From positions 1 through 64,000 of the forward strand of contig CAZWDU010000002.1 of assembly GCA_964632845.1 (NCBI GenBank): a DNA stretch of 64,000 bases, written 5' to 3'. The translations under genes and the position numbers were made by a program. The notes beneath the pieces were generated by a model. That model was given only the letters and a program-made list of their open reading frames with translations. It was not told the DNA's origin and did no database searches. The stretch is from JAOZHU01 sp964632845. GTDB taxonomy: Archaea; Thermoproteota; Bathyarchaeia; Bathyarchaeales; Bathycorpusculaceae. Numbering within the stretch: position 1 is the stretch's first letter; each line of letters opens with the position of its first letter. Below are positions 17,402 through 26,392 of this stretch, one piece after another.

Positions 17402-18001
17402 TCAGGTTTTAGTCTCTTTCTTCACTGCTTCTCCAAATATGCGCTTGAGTTCCTTCTTCATACTTGCAGTATCCTGAGTTAATCCGAAATAATCCGCGAA
17501 GTAATCAGTTGTCCTCAGACTCATGGACCGCCCACTTCTTTCAGCCGAAATCAACCCCATCTCCTTTAAAAGCTTGATGTGTCCATAAGCATGCTGACCC
17601 CGCACGTCAATCACTCGTTTCTGCGAAATCGGTTGCCTATACGCAATGTACGAAAGCGTCTTCAACGGACCAGAAGACAACAAAGGTCTGTTAACCAATT
17701 TCTTAACCAGCGGCGTGAAATTCGCCTTTAACTGCAAAACGTACCTTTCATCTTTCAACGCCAACACCTCAAGCGCCGTATTTCTGGTTGCGTACTCCTG
17801 TATGAGACCCTCAACAACCTTTTTAGCCCTCTTCTTCGACCGGCTACCCAAAACTCCGCATAGCTCATTAAGGTCCAAAGGACGCCCGGCAACGTACAAA
17901 GCAGCCTCTACCAACGCCAGCCTATTCTGAGCCTTCTCCTCTTCTGGACTCTGCTGAACCGCAGCCTTTGAATCAACTGCTTGCTTCTTTGTTTCCTGCA
18001 T
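17402..18001 (-). CDS. scpB: segregation and condensation protein B
   Basis: A 199-residue kleisin-associated protein with two winged helices. The first spans about 25-90 (RLALVEAALYVAGRPLDLNE), and the second includes KTLSYIAYRQPISQKRVIDV and GHIKLLKEMGLIS. ScpB dimers clamp the C-terminal part of ScpA in the SMC complex. The start lies inside the end of scpA, with 29 nt of overlap, and scpA in turn abuts smc. This archaeal operon therefore encodes the whole condensin. Confidence 0.9.
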   Translation of the reverse strand: MQETKKQAVDSKAAVQQSPEEEKAQNRLALVEAALYVAGRPLDLNELCGVLGSRSKKRAKKVVEGLIQEYATRNTALEVLALKDERYVLQLKANFTPLVKKLVNRPLLSSGPLKTLSYIAYRQPISQKRVIDVRGQHAYGHIKLLKEMGLISAERSGRSMSLRTTDYFADYFGLTQDTASMKKELKRIFGEAVKKETKT

Positions 18002-18671
18002 TCTTCAAGTTCCCCACAGCAATGTAAATTTCCTCTGTCTCTTCATTCTGCCACAAACTTACCCGTCCATCCTGAGCCAAAAACAGCAGAAGAATAAACG
18101 TGCGCACTGCCTCTATCCGCGCAATCCCCTTTATCAAGGTTGAAAACTCGATTATACCTGCACCTTTAACTTTGTCGCAGAGAAGTGCATACAACTTCTC
18201 CATCTGCAACTCAATTTCCATCAAAAAAATATCCAACTGAGGCAAAATATCCGAAACTGCAGGCAACACAGGTTGCGCAACAACCGCATCCATACGCGGC
18301 AACTTCTCACCCTTCAGCACATCATCTAAGACATCCAACAAATGCTTGATAGTCGTTGATGTCAACTCATGTCTCAAAGGCAGAAACAATGGTGGCGGAA
18401 CAAAATCTGGTGGTGCCTTCGGCGGAGCTGGTGGTTCCTGAAGCACAAGCAGAAGCTTCGACTTCATCAAGTAAATAAGCGCAGAAGAATCTAACGCTAC
18501 ACCTGAAGCGCGGAAATCCACTTTGCCCGTTCGCTCCATCTCCGAAAGAAACGACGTAAGCAAATAAGAGATGTTCACGTTCCACGGCGTAAGCTTTTCA
18601 AGCTTGCCGAGTTCAAAGAGAATATTCCATGGAGGACGCAAATAAAACGGCTTTTTCATAACTGCCGACAT
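17973..18671 (-). CDS. scpA: segregation and condensation protein A (kleisin)
   Basis: A 232-residue ScpA. The N-terminal ILFELGKLEKLTPWNVNIS helix binds the SMC neck. The Pro-rich linker EPPAPPKAPPDF lies near residue 90. The C-terminal winged helix (AVRTFILLLFLAQDGRVSLW) caps the SMC head. It begins immediately next to the smc stop (18671/18672). This kleisin bridges the two SMC heads to form the ring that compacts and segregates DNA. Confidence 0.9.
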   Translation of the reverse strand: MSAVMKKPFYLRPPWNILFELGKLEKLTPWNVNISYLLTSFLSEMERTGKVDFRASGVALDSSALIYLMKSKLLLVLQEPPAPPKAPPDFVPPPLFLPLRHELTSTTIKHLLDVLDDVLKGEKLPRMDAVVAQPVLPAVSDILPQLDIFLMEIELQMEKLYALLCDKVKGAGIIEFSTLIKGIARIEAVRTFILLLFLAQDGRVSLWQNEETEEIYIAVGNLKNAGNKEASS

Positions 18672-21600
18672 TTAGCTTGCAGCCTCCAAAAACTTTGCCG
18701 CGATAACGCTTGAAACTCCGTTGCGCTCATAAACACCGTAAACCCTCTGGGCTTTGTTCACCACTTCAGGCTTCAAAGTAATCACTATAAACTGGCTTTT
18801 CTCAGACTCTTCCAGAAAAACATCGGCAAGTTTCGAAACGTGAAAAGCATCCAAGTGCGCATCTATCTCGTCAAGAATATAAAATGAAGTAGGCGTAAAC
18901 TCGTTCAAAGCAAATATAAAAGCAACAGCCGACACAGACCGTTCACCGCCACTTGCGCCGCTGACAACTATCGATGGCTTGTTGGGAAACTGTACAAGCA
19001 TGTCTATGCCACCGTAAAATGGCTCCTCAGGATTTTCCAGCTTCAGAGTGGCTTCGCCGCCTCCAGTCAGCTTCCCAAAGTACTTTTGCAAGTTAAGATT
19101 TATTTTTACAAAAGCATCCATGAAAACTCGGCGTTTCTTTCCTTCAACCTCATCCATAAACTGCACAATAGCCTGTTTTTCTCTTTCTAGCTCATTCAAA
19201 CGCAACGATAGCTCTCTATATCGTGAATTCTGCTCGGCATAATGTGACAGGGCAAGCTGGTTCACTGCACCTATCCTTTCAAGCTCAAACTGCATCATCC
19301 GAATTACGGTTTCCGCTTCTTCAAGCTGCTTCTCCGTTATCTCCAAAGGCTTCTCGTAGCCGAACTGCCTAAGCTGGTTTTGATGCTGCTGAAGCCGCAA
19401 TTGGCAAGTTTGAACGCTGAGATGAAGCTGGTTCAGAAGCATTTCAGCTTGCTCGTGCTCCGCGTCCAACAAGCGAAGCTCGCTATCAATGGCATCTATT
19501 TGTGTAGTGAACTTTTTGGATTCTTCCCTTGCTGAAAAAACCGCCTTAGACAGTTCAACGCGACTCTTCTCCAACTCTGCCAGCTCCACCTTGAGGGATT
19601 CACGCTCCTGAAGCGCCTCAGCTACTTCTTTCTCAACTTTTCTCTGCTGCTGCTCAACCTTCGAAAGCTGAATCTTGGAGTTTTGGTACCCCACTCGCAA
19701 CACATTGTCAAATTGGGACTGCAGCGTAGAAAGTTCAGTTTGAACCGTGCCCAGTTTCTGTCTGAGAGTAATTATCTCTTCTGCAAGCCGCTCCCGCTTG
19801 ACCTCTAACTCTTGGATGTGCCCAACATCAGTTTTCTTCCTCAAAACAGCGATTTCAGCCTGAAGTTTTTGGAGCTCCTTCTGAATAGAATGCCTTTCAG
19901 ACTGATACAGCCCCATCTGAGCTTTCCCAGCTTCTATCTCCTTTTCAAACTTGACACTTCGTTTTTCCACATGCCTAACGTTGAGTCCGGTTCGTTTGAC
20001 GCTGTGTTTCACTCGAGCTATTTCCCTATCTAAAGTAATTATCGATTCTGACAAGTGCGCTATTTCAATTTTAGTGCGCTCAATTTCCTCTTCAAACGTT
20101 GTCATGTCGCTGTCTCTTTGGAAGAGGTGCTGCTGAAGAGCTTTGACTGCTTCGTCGAGGCTTTTGATAGCTGTATCGCTGGGGATAATCGCAGAAAAAT
20201 CTATAGGAGCTCGATAATAGCCGCCCTCAAAAGCTCCGCCAGGCTCATACAAGTCACCGTTAATTGTGACTGCTCGGTAACCTTCATTTGAAAGAGCAAA
20301 GGCAGTTTTATCATCCGAAACTATCAAAGTGTCTCCGAAAACGTAGTTAACCGCTGGCTCGTGGTCCCTATCGTATTTAACGAAGGCAGAGGCGGCACCA
20401 CTGATGCCCTCGCGCTGTGGAATTTTAAGCGATTTGGGGTTTGAAGCTCCTTGAAGCGGGATGATTTTTATTCTTCCCAATTTCATTCTTCGCAAAGTTT
20501 CAGTGCACATGAAAGCAGAATCAATGTCTTTTACAACTAACGCGTCAAGCCAACCAGCAGCTGCTGCTTCTATCGCTTTCTTGTAACTCCTGTCAATTGT
20601 AATTAGATCGCGCAGTCGTCCATGAATACCTAAGATTGCGCCTACTTCGCCCAGTTCCTCTATGCTTCTTAACGCTTTTTCTTCAGCTGCCACTGTCTCA
20701 GCAAGTTCTCTCTGGGTGACGAATTCAATTACCGCTTCTTTCGCGGAGTTTGCTATTTTTCCTGCTTCAGAGATTTCTCTTTCTACGGCTTCTTTTTGGG
20801 CGGTTCTTCGCTCTATGATGTGCTCCAGATTCTTAAGTTGTGCTTTCTGTTCTTTTTGGACCTTGTCAAGTTCAGCTAACGAGTTTTCGATTTCAGCAAG
20901 CGTGGCGGCAAATCTTGCTTTGCGCTCGTTCAGTTCTTTAAGCCGTCTAGAGCTGAGTTGGATGGCGTTTTTGTCTTTCGCGTATTCTGATTTCAGGAAT
21001 GCCAATCGCTTGTAGTGGCGTTCGATTTGCAGTTCGGCTTCACGTATTTTCTTGTTGTTTTCTCCGAGGCTTTCCCAGAGTTGAGCTGTTTCTTGTGCTA
21101 AATTGTCATGTACGGTTTCTCTTTCGGTGATTTGAGCTTGGATTGTTTCATGTTCGACTCTGCACTTTCTTATTTTCAGTCTGTTTTCGCGGATTTCGTT
21201 GCGGATATTTTGGTATTGCTCCAGAGTGTTTTCTCTCACGCGTTTTAGTCCTTCAAAGCTTGATTGTCCAGCACTTATTTTCGTTGTCAGTTCCGTCAGT
21301 TTTGATTTTAAATCGCCGATTTTTATTTGCACTTTAACTACTTGCGAACCGCCTTCTTCCACGATTTCTGAGCTTAACTTTCGCCATTCACTTTCGATTT
21401 CTCGTCTTTTGGTTCTGCGGCTTGTGCGGAGTTCTCTGAATTTGTCGACTTTGCTTCTAGCTTTGTCGGCTTGAGTTGAGGTTTCTTCTACTTTTTTGTT
21501 TAGCTGGGTGATGTCGTTGGAGATTTTAATTGCTTCAAATTTCTTAATCTCATTCTGGATAAAGTTATATTGCAGGAGTTCGTTGCGTTCTCTTTCAAGG

Positions 21601-22223
21601 TCGTCTAGCCGCTTTTGCACTTCGTCTATTCTACCCATCGCGGTGCGTATGGAAATCTCTGCAGTTCGTAGTTTGTCTTCAGCTTCGGCTTTTTCAGAGT
21701 CGTACTGACCTATACCCACAAGGTCTTCGATGATTTTTCTACGTTCTGCTGGATTAACGTCAGTTAACCGTGTTATGGTGCCTTGTGGGATTATGTTTTG
21801 GCTTGCGCTGCCTATTGCCGCCATTGATAGTGTTTCGAGGATGTGGGTTCGTGAGATTCTTCTGCCGTTCATCCTGTAGACACTTTGTCCGTTTCGGTAA
21901 ACTTCGCGTGAAACCGTGACTGTGACTGTGTCAACGGGCATTATGCCGTCTGAATTGTCAAACTGGATTACTACCTTCGCCATTCTTGATTTTTCTAAGC
22001 CGGCTTTTTCAGAGCCGTGGAAAATTAGTTTAGCTGCGCTTTCAGCGCGGAGTCTTCGCGTGCTTAATTCGCCGAGGCAGAACAAGATGGCGTCCATAAT
22101 GTTGGTTTTTCCGCTTCCGTTTGGTCCGGTTATGGCTGTGAAGCCTTTATCTAGGATTACTTTAACTGTTTGCGGTCCGAAAGATTTGAAGCTTTTAAGT
22201 TCGATTTTTTTTATGTGGGGCAT
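18672..22223 (-). CDS. smc: chromosome segregation ATPase SMC
   Basis: A 1183-residue SMC protein of normal length. The N-terminal head has Walker A GPNGSGKTNIMDAI (about 33-46). Two long coiled coils (about 170-500 and 680-1010) flank a hinge (about 510-670, GEVGAILGIHGRLRDLI). The C-terminal head has signature SGASGGERS and Walker B FYILDEIDAHLD. It forms the ATP-driven DNA-loop extruding core with ScpA and ScpB. A minus-strand TATA-like TTTTATAAG lies at about 22288-22296, some 65 nt upstream; it overlaps the left 16-bp repeat of the accessory island. Confidence 0.97.
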   Translation of the reverse strand: MPHIKKIELKSFKSFGPQTVKVILDKGFTAITGPNGSGKTNIMDAILFCLGELSTRRLRAESAAKLIFHGSEKAGLEKSRMAKVVIQFDNSDGIMPVDTVTVTVSREVYRNGQSVYRMNGRRISRTHILETLSMAAIGSASQNIIPQGTITRLTDVNPAERRKIIEDLVGIGQYDSEKAEAEDKLRTAEISIRTAMGRIDEVQKRLDDLERERNELLQYNFIQNEIKKFEAIKISNDITQLNKKVEETSTQADKARSKVDKFRELRTSRRTKRREIESEWRKLSSEIVEEGGSQVVKVQIKIGDLKSKLTELTTKISAGQSSFEGLKRVRENTLEQYQNIRNEIRENRLKIRKCRVEHETIQAQITERETVHDNLAQETAQLWESLGENNKKIREAELQIERHYKRLAFLKSEYAKDKNAIQLSSRRLKELNERKARFAATLAEIENSLAELDKVQKEQKAQLKNLEHIIERRTAQKEAVEREISEAGKIANSAKEAVIEFVTQRELAETVAAEEKALRSIEELGEVGAILGIHGRLRDLITIDRSYKKAIEAAAAGWLDALVVKDIDSAFMCTETLRRMKLGRIKIIPLQGASNPKSLKIPQREGISGAASAFVKYDRDHEPAVNYVFGDTLIVSDDKTAFALSNEGYRAVTINGDLYEPGGAFEGGYYRAPIDFSAIIPSDTAIKSLDEAVKALQQHLFQRDSDMTTFEEEIERTKIEIAHLSESIITLDREIARVKHSVKRTGLNVRHVEKRSVKFEKEIEAGKAQMGLYQSERHSIQKELQKLQAEIAVLRKKTDVGHIQELEVKRERLAEEIITLRQKLGTVQTELSTLQSQFDNVLRVGYQNSKIQLSKVEQQQRKVEKEVAEALQERESLKVELAELEKSRVELSKAVFSAREESKKFTTQIDAIDSELRLLDAEHEQAEMLLNQLHLSVQTCQLRLQQHQNQLRQFGYEKPLEITEKQLEEAETVIRMMQFELERIGAVNQLALSHYAEQNSRYRELSLRLNELEREKQAIVQFMDEVEGKKRRVFMDAFVKINLNLQKYFGKLTGGGEATLKLENPEEPFYGGIDMLVQFPNKPSIVVSGASGGERSVSAVAFIFALNEFTPTSFYILDEIDAHLDAFHVSKLADVFLEESEKSQFIVITLKPEVVNKAQRVYGVYERNGVSSVIAAKFLEAAS

Positions 22224-22288
22224 TCGGTTTGCGCCCTCGCGTTCGGAAGCGGATAACCTTCTTATTTACACAACTCATGAACATTCTT

Positions 22289-22304
22289 ATAAAAGCTTAT
22301 TCGC
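22289..22304 (+). repeat. left 16-bp direct repeat (candidate att site)
   Basis: ATAAAAGCTTATTCGC, identical to 36133-36148. It lies in the smc promoter region and 53 nt from the recombinase stop codon. Confidence 0.5.
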
Positions 22305-22356
22305 ATTAGTCTTGCGTTTATAACTACTACTTTTTCTGCAGTTGTTGTTCATTGCT

Positions 22357-23637
22357 TCACTGCCTCTTCCTGAAGATTTTTCCGCCATCAGTGTACTCTC
22401 CTGTAACGAATTCAAAACCGACTTCCACTAGCTTGCAGGCTTCTTCCACGTTGTGCGCGACTTTGCTGATGAAATTGTCGTTTGAAGCATTGAAAATCAT
22501 GGCTTCTAAGTCTATGTATTTCAGGGTGTTTTCAATTCGTTTGTGGCCTAAGATTTTCTTGACGTGTAGGATATCTTTGGTCCTGTGGTACTCCATAGTG
22601 CCTTTGAAATGCCTAAATGTAGTGAAGCTGATTTTCATCATTCTATGGTTTGCGAATTTACGTGCTGCTTTTTTGCGTTGGCTGTTATAGTAACTATTGG
22701 AAAGGTTATGTATGTTGAAGATTAACAGCTTAGTTTTCGGAAGTCTAGACAGCCTGTTAAGGAACTGGTCGGATACTGGCAGAACTCTAGGATTATGCCT
22801 TTTCACTGGTCTGATTTGTATGGTTTTGCTTTCTGCGTTTATGTCTGTCCATTGAGCTTTAGCTAGTTCGCCTGGGTCTGCTCCTGTGTCGTATAGGCCT
22901 TGACAGAAAGTTCCCATTTTTTTGCCTAATGAAGATATCAGCTGGATTATCTCTTGTTGTGTTGGTATGAATGGGTAGGCTTCAGGTTGTTTGTAAATGG
23001 GTCTTATCCATGAAAGTGTGCCTTCCATTTTCATGAAGCTTTCATAAGCATACACTATCAGCATCTTGTAGCCGTCATTCCACGTTTTCTGTTTAGCCAA
23101 GATTTCCTTTACTGTTTCAGGATTCCATAGGTTAGCGCCCAAATTCGCAAGTCGCCGCATCAAGTAAGCACGGTTTTTAGAGTTTTCTTCATCAGTGCCT
23201 TGCTTGTGTTGCCAGAACTCGAACTCCAAGATTTTGCCGTTGATTGTCTTCGGGTCGTGCGGATTTGCTGGTGTTTTTCTCTCTCCCGCAACAGTTTTTG
23301 TTTCTGTTGCGTTTGTCAAATTTTTCGCTTCCTTGTGGTTTGCGCATATTCGACGTCTAACTGTTAGGGCGGTTGGCTTATTTATTGACCATTTAGGTTT
23401 TGTTTTTGATGGTTCAGTGAAGCGGTAGCCGCAGTCTCTGCATAGCCAACGTTGGACGCTGGAACCATCCGCTAAATAACGTAGCCCGTCGCGGTGCAGT
23501 CTTTGTGAACCGCATTGGGGGCATAGGGGGTTGGCGCTGGCGGATTCTTTTGAGTCCGACTTCCCATCGTTTTGCGAACCAGCTTTGTCGAATATGCTTG
23601 TATTTCGGAAGCCAACCTCTCCCCCAACCAAATTCAA
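22357..23637 (-). CDS. tyrosine recombinase/integrase with N-terminal zinc ribbon
   Basis: A 426-residue protein. Residues 39-69 form a zinc ribbon (C39, C42, C66, C69) like those of transposases. A SAM-like core-binding domain spans about 155-215, and the catalytic domain about 225-385. The C-terminal LGHKRIENTLKYI supplies the His (365) and Tyr nucleophile (374), and FRH (R342) the second Arg. At the first Arg position the sequence reads TGADPGE (Asp254), and the HxxR His is Thr339. Both departures are unusual; they may be a family trait or mean loss of activity. It starts at TTG behind AGGTGAG and is the last gene of a three-gene minus-strand operon. Confidence 0.82.
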   Translation of the reverse strand: MNLVGGEVGFRNTSIFDKAGSQNDGKSDSKESASANPLCPQCGSQRLHRDGLRYLADGSSVQRWLCRDCGYRFTEPSKTKPKWSINKPTALTVRRRICANHKEAKNLTNATETKTVAGERKTPANPHDPKTINGKILEFEFWQHKQGTDEENSKNRAYLMRRLANLGANLWNPETVKEILAKQKTWNDGYKMLIVYAYESFMKMEGTLSWIRPIYKQPEAYPFIPTQQEIIQLISSLGKKMGTFCQGLYDTGADPGELAKAQWTDINAESKTIQIRPVKRHNPRVLPVSDQFLNRLSRLPKTKLLIFNIHNLSNSYYNSQRKKAARKFANHRMMKISFTTFRHFKGTMEYHRTKDILHVKKILGHKRIENTLKYIDLEAMIFNASNDNFISKVAHNVEEACKLVEVGFEFVTGEYTDGGKIFRKRQ

Positions 23638-23640
23638 AGC

Positions 23641-23850
23641 TCACCTTGTTTGTTTCAGATTTTGCTTGGGTTTCTCTGATGCCTCGTACACAGCTACGTA
23701 GATGCTTAACTCAGGAAAATACCTCAGAGCACGAATAGGCGGATTCTCTTTAGACTGCTCCCGTTTCCGAGCTTCATTTCGGGCAATCGCCAAGATGCTG
23801 CCCAGCTCCCTTGTTTTTTCGTTTATTGAAATGGCGAGAGCCTTTAGCAA
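23641..23850 (-). CDS. small hypothetical element protein, 69 residues
   Basis: A helical N-terminus (MLKALAISINEKTRELGSIL) is followed by a beta-like part (RALRYFPELSIYVAVYEA) and a polar tail. It overlaps the preceding 330-residue gene by 7 nt and ends 3 nt before the integrase start, so the three genes are co-translated. The position suggests a recombination-directionality or DNA-binding accessory factor, but there is no motif to prove that. Family not recognised. Confidence 0.55.
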   Translation of the reverse strand: MLKALAISINEKTRELGSILAIARNEARKREQSKENPPIRALRYFPELSIYVAVYEASEKPKQNLKQTR

Positions 23851-24836
23851 TTTGAATCCTCCTCAACATCTCTGGTTTGTTCTTTTTCGTCAGTAACGGC
23901 TTTTTCTGAGAAGGCACGCGGAAGCGGTTTTCTTGGCTGTTCAATTATCTCTTTTCTGGGTCTGAATTTTTGTCCATGCCTCTTTAGATAAATTCTGACT
24001 AGCGCGCCAGACCAAGTTCTATATGTGATGTTGAGAGACTTGCCGCTGATTTCTTTCTTGCTGTCTTTTCCGTAGTGCCATTGAGTGACAACCCATTTTG
24101 AAACGTCTGGCACAGGATTGGCTTTTGCTTGAGAAGTTGCCTTTAGAGCGTCTTCTAACCGAGTTTGAACTTTGCCTAAGACAGCAGACAAATCCGCAAG
24201 CCCCTCTGGTGTCACTTCCAATGGGCTAACACTGCATTTTAGGTAACAAGTAACTGTTCCAGTGCGATGCAAGAACACTTTCAGATGCCGATTGTTCTGC
24301 CAGTCAATAGCAAGAAACTGGGCATCTTTTGAATACTCGTTTACAACTCTTTTAGCGTCCTTGATAACTTGTTCGTAAACTCCTTGAGCCTTAAAGCAAA
24401 GAACGACGTCGTGAACTTTCCAAAGATCATCCCAACCCAAAGAGTCCAAATATTTTTCGTAGTCTTGGATTGATAGTTGTTTAAGGTTGTACTTACCCCC
24501 CATATGGGTGAGTGTCACTGGTTTTTTGACCTTATTGCGGTTAGTGGATTTCAACTTGTAAAACGCGTATATAGACTTGCAGAATAGTTCGATCAGTCCA
24601 AGTTTTTTGAAATGCCAAATAATATTGCGAGCGGTGCCCATTGAGTTTATTTTAGGGAGTTCTGTTAAGTCTTTAGAACAGAAAGCTCTTGTAGGGTCAA
24701 GCATTATCCACTTTAACGCTTTTATCTCAGCAGGGGAAAGAATATCTTGCCAATGCTCTAGGCTGTCATTGTCATTCGTTATCAGAGGTGTCACCAGTTT
24801 TTTATAATACTTGTTTCTTTGATAGTGGAAAAACAC
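23844..24836 (-). CDS. winged-helix protein of the integrase operon, 330 residues
   Basis: Residues 33-95 look like a winged helix (LSPAEIKALKWIMLDPTRAF followed by GTARNIIWHFKKLGLIEL). The remaining 230 residues are a mixed alpha/beta region I do not recognise, containing WDDLWKVHDVVLCFKAQG and a Lys/Arg-rich tail. It is the first gene of the integrase operon and is divergent from another winged-helix gene with only 7 nt between the coding starts. It may regulate excision or replication of the element. Confidence 0.6.
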   Translation of the reverse strand: MFFHYQRNKYYKKLVTPLITNDNDSLEHWQDILSPAEIKALKWIMLDPTRAFCSKDLTELPKINSMGTARNIIWHFKKLGLIELFCKSIYAFYKLKSTNRNKVKKPVTLTHMGGKYNLKQLSIQDYEKYLDSLGWDDLWKVHDVVLCFKAQGVYEQVIKDAKRVVNEYSKDAQFLAIDWQNNRHLKVFLHRTGTVTCYLKCSVSPLEVTPEGLADLSAVLGKVQTRLEDALKATSQAKANPVPDVSKWVVTQWHYGKDSKKEISGKSLNITYRTWSGALVRIYLKRHGQKFRPRKEIIEQPRKPLPRAFSEKAVTDEKEQTRDVEEDSNC

Positions 24837-24843
24837 ATTTCAG

Positions 24844-25482
24844 TTGATTGTTGCAGGGATGCAAATGAATGGACACAGCAGTTGCAAAAATGCAAAAAAC
24901 AGGGGAACTAAATCGTCAGACATCTCAAAGTTGGGCGCGCAGGCAGAAATAATACTAGCATTAAAGAATAGCCAGCCTCTTAAACCAAAAGAAATTTGCG
25001 AGAGGACCACGGTTAGTAGTAGCGCCTTTTATCGGAATTGTCATGTTTTGGAAACTAAGGGATTACTGCAGAGAATCGGTGATAAGTTTGCCTTGTGGAC
25101 TTATGTTAATGTGCCCAATATGTGGGAACGACTTGTGAATCGAATGATCGAGGCAGGGGGGCACTTGATTGAGCTAAAAGTTAATAAACTAAGGTTAGGC
25201 GAACAAGATTCGATTACTGGATGGTATGAGAAAATCTACGATAAAACTATTGTAATCGAGGGGTTTCTGGTTTCGAAAGGTGTCAAGGAATTGGAGGAAG
25301 CTGCTAGTTTTTGGGTTCCTAACACGTTTGATGCGGGCTTAGTTACTCAAGGGGATGTTCGTGATGGTGACCGCTTTGAGTGCCAAGGTATAAAATATGA
25401 AATAAGGGATTGCTGTCAGGTTTTTGACGGAATTACTACCTATAGAAAAGCAAACTTGCTTTCTTGCCCCGTTTATAAGTGA
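24844..25482 (+). CDS. winged-helix regulator with C-terminal domain of unknown function
   Basis: A 212-residue protein. Residues 30-85 form a helix-turn-helix: AEIILALKNSQPLKPKEICE, then SSSAFYRNCHVLETKGLLQR and a short wing. The C-terminal 110 residues are beta-rich (IVIEGFLVSKG, RDGDRFECQGIKYEIRD). The upstream start is TTG at 24844; ATG at 24859 or 24865 is equally possible. It is divergent from the 330-residue gene. Its tail overlaps a broken coding fragment on the other strand. Confidence 0.6.
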   Translation: MIVAGMQMNGHSSCKNAKNRGTKSSDISKLGAQAEIILALKNSQPLKPKEICERTTVSSSAFYRNCHVLETKGLLQRIGDKFALWTYVNVPNMWERLVNRMIEAGGHLIELKVNKLRLGEQDSITGWYEKIYDKTIVIEGFLVSKGVKELEEAASFWVPNTFDAGLVTQGDVRDGDRFECQGIKYEIRDCCQVFDGITTYRKANLLSCPVYK

Positions 25483-25574
25483 TTTAGTTGGGCTTGTTTT
25501 TCCTGTAGCTCTTCGAGTATGCTGTTGAATCGTTCTAGTGCTGATTGGAGGTTTTCGGCGATTTCTTGGGCTTT
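25473..25574 (-). pseudogene. orphan coiled-coil tail fragment
   Basis: On the minus strand 33 codons read as a heptad-like helix (AENLQSALERFNSILEELQE) ending in a normal TAA. They have no start codon, and a TAG stands directly upstream. The fragment ends where the cas1-like fragment begins, so it looks like the 3' end of a gene cut by the same rearrangement. Confidence 0.3.
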
Positions 25575-25934
25575 CTACATTCAGAACAATTCGGCAACCC
25601 CAGTCTGGTATGTGGCTTTCAAGAACTATACCGCTATTTGATAGGTGACTTTGTTATCCAATACGCTTTAAGCTTAAAGGAAAAGGATTTTGTGCTGAAA
25701 GAAGAAGCCTTTTCCCGCAATAGGAAAGCCAAGAGGCAATACCTCAATGGAGCTAAAAATGCAGAATTCCTTAAGCGATTAAACTTGCACTTCAAAAGCA
25801 AGATAGAGATACCGAGAATAAAAGTAGAAAAAAAGCAAGAAATGGAAACGCTAATCGCTGAAGAAGCCTTACTGTTCGCAAAGTACCTGAGAGAAGAAAT
25901 TAAGGAGTGGAATCCAAGAGTCCCAAGAGTTTAG
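25545..25934 (+). pseudogene. cas1: CRISPR-associated cas1 relic (C-terminal part)
   Basis: From about residue 9 the frame matches the C-terminal half of Cas1: GFLHSEQFGNPSLVCGFQEL, then YRYLIGDFVIQYA, KRQYLN, LNLHFKSKIEIPRI and a final EEALLFAKYLREE with PR. In active Cas1 the second of these pieces reads SLVxDxxE; here the metal-binding Asp is Gly24, and a further Asp in LIDDF is Gly34. The N-terminal roughly 190 residues with the catalytic Glu are missing. The apparent start codon lies in unrelated sequence. No cas2, cas4, interference genes or repeat array are nearby. It is a dead remnant in the island. Confidence 0.75.
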
Positions 25935-26266
25935 CGAATATGGCTTTTTCGCATTTGAATGAGGTCATAGCTAACTATACAGAAAAAGTAGATTGCTAGA
26001 GCGTTAAACAGGAGGCTCGCATAAAAACCGATTTCCGCTTTGTCCCAACCGAGTATGACAAATGCTACCAATAGTAATGGGAGCACAGATTTGAGAAGCA
26101 TAGCTGTGTGCAAACCGAATTCCTTGATGGCTTTTCTCGTAAACGGTATAAGTTCTGGATGACCTCTTCGGTTTGCTATTATAGTCAAGACAGCGTCTAT
26201 AGCATTAAGCGATATAAACGCTATGAACGAAAAAAGCAGGAGCAAGTTGTTTGTTATTATTTCCAC
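25931..26266 (-). CDS. DUF5658-like small membrane protein
   Basis: A 111-residue protein with three to four hydrophobic segments (residues about 7-28, 52-75, 80-102). The segment LNAIDAVLTIIANRRGHPE between helices 1 and 2 resembles the N-A-x-D-x-x-x-T pattern of the DUF5658 family of archaeal membrane proteins. Function is unknown. Its stop overlaps the end of the cas1 relic by 4 nt on the opposite strand. Confidence 0.65.
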   Translation of the reverse strand: MEIITNNLLLLFSFIAFISLNAIDAVLTIIANRRGHPELIPFTRKAIKEFGLHTAMLLKSVLPLLLVAFVILGWDKAEIGFYASLLFNALAIYFFCIVSYDLIQMRKSHIR

Positions 26267-26392
26267 CTACTTTTACCATTTAATGTAAAAGAGACAATAC
26301 ATTAATCTTGGTATCTACTGTTGTGTTTTGTTCCTTTCATTGACCAGCTACAGTAGTTTTTCTTCCACGTAGTGCGACCTGAGAAGCACGCC

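Noticed and set aside
23414..23644. 76-residue frame overlapping the integrase N-terminus
   Set aside because: It lies in a different frame of the zinc-ribbon coding region. The Cys pairs of the integrase frame are the real signal.
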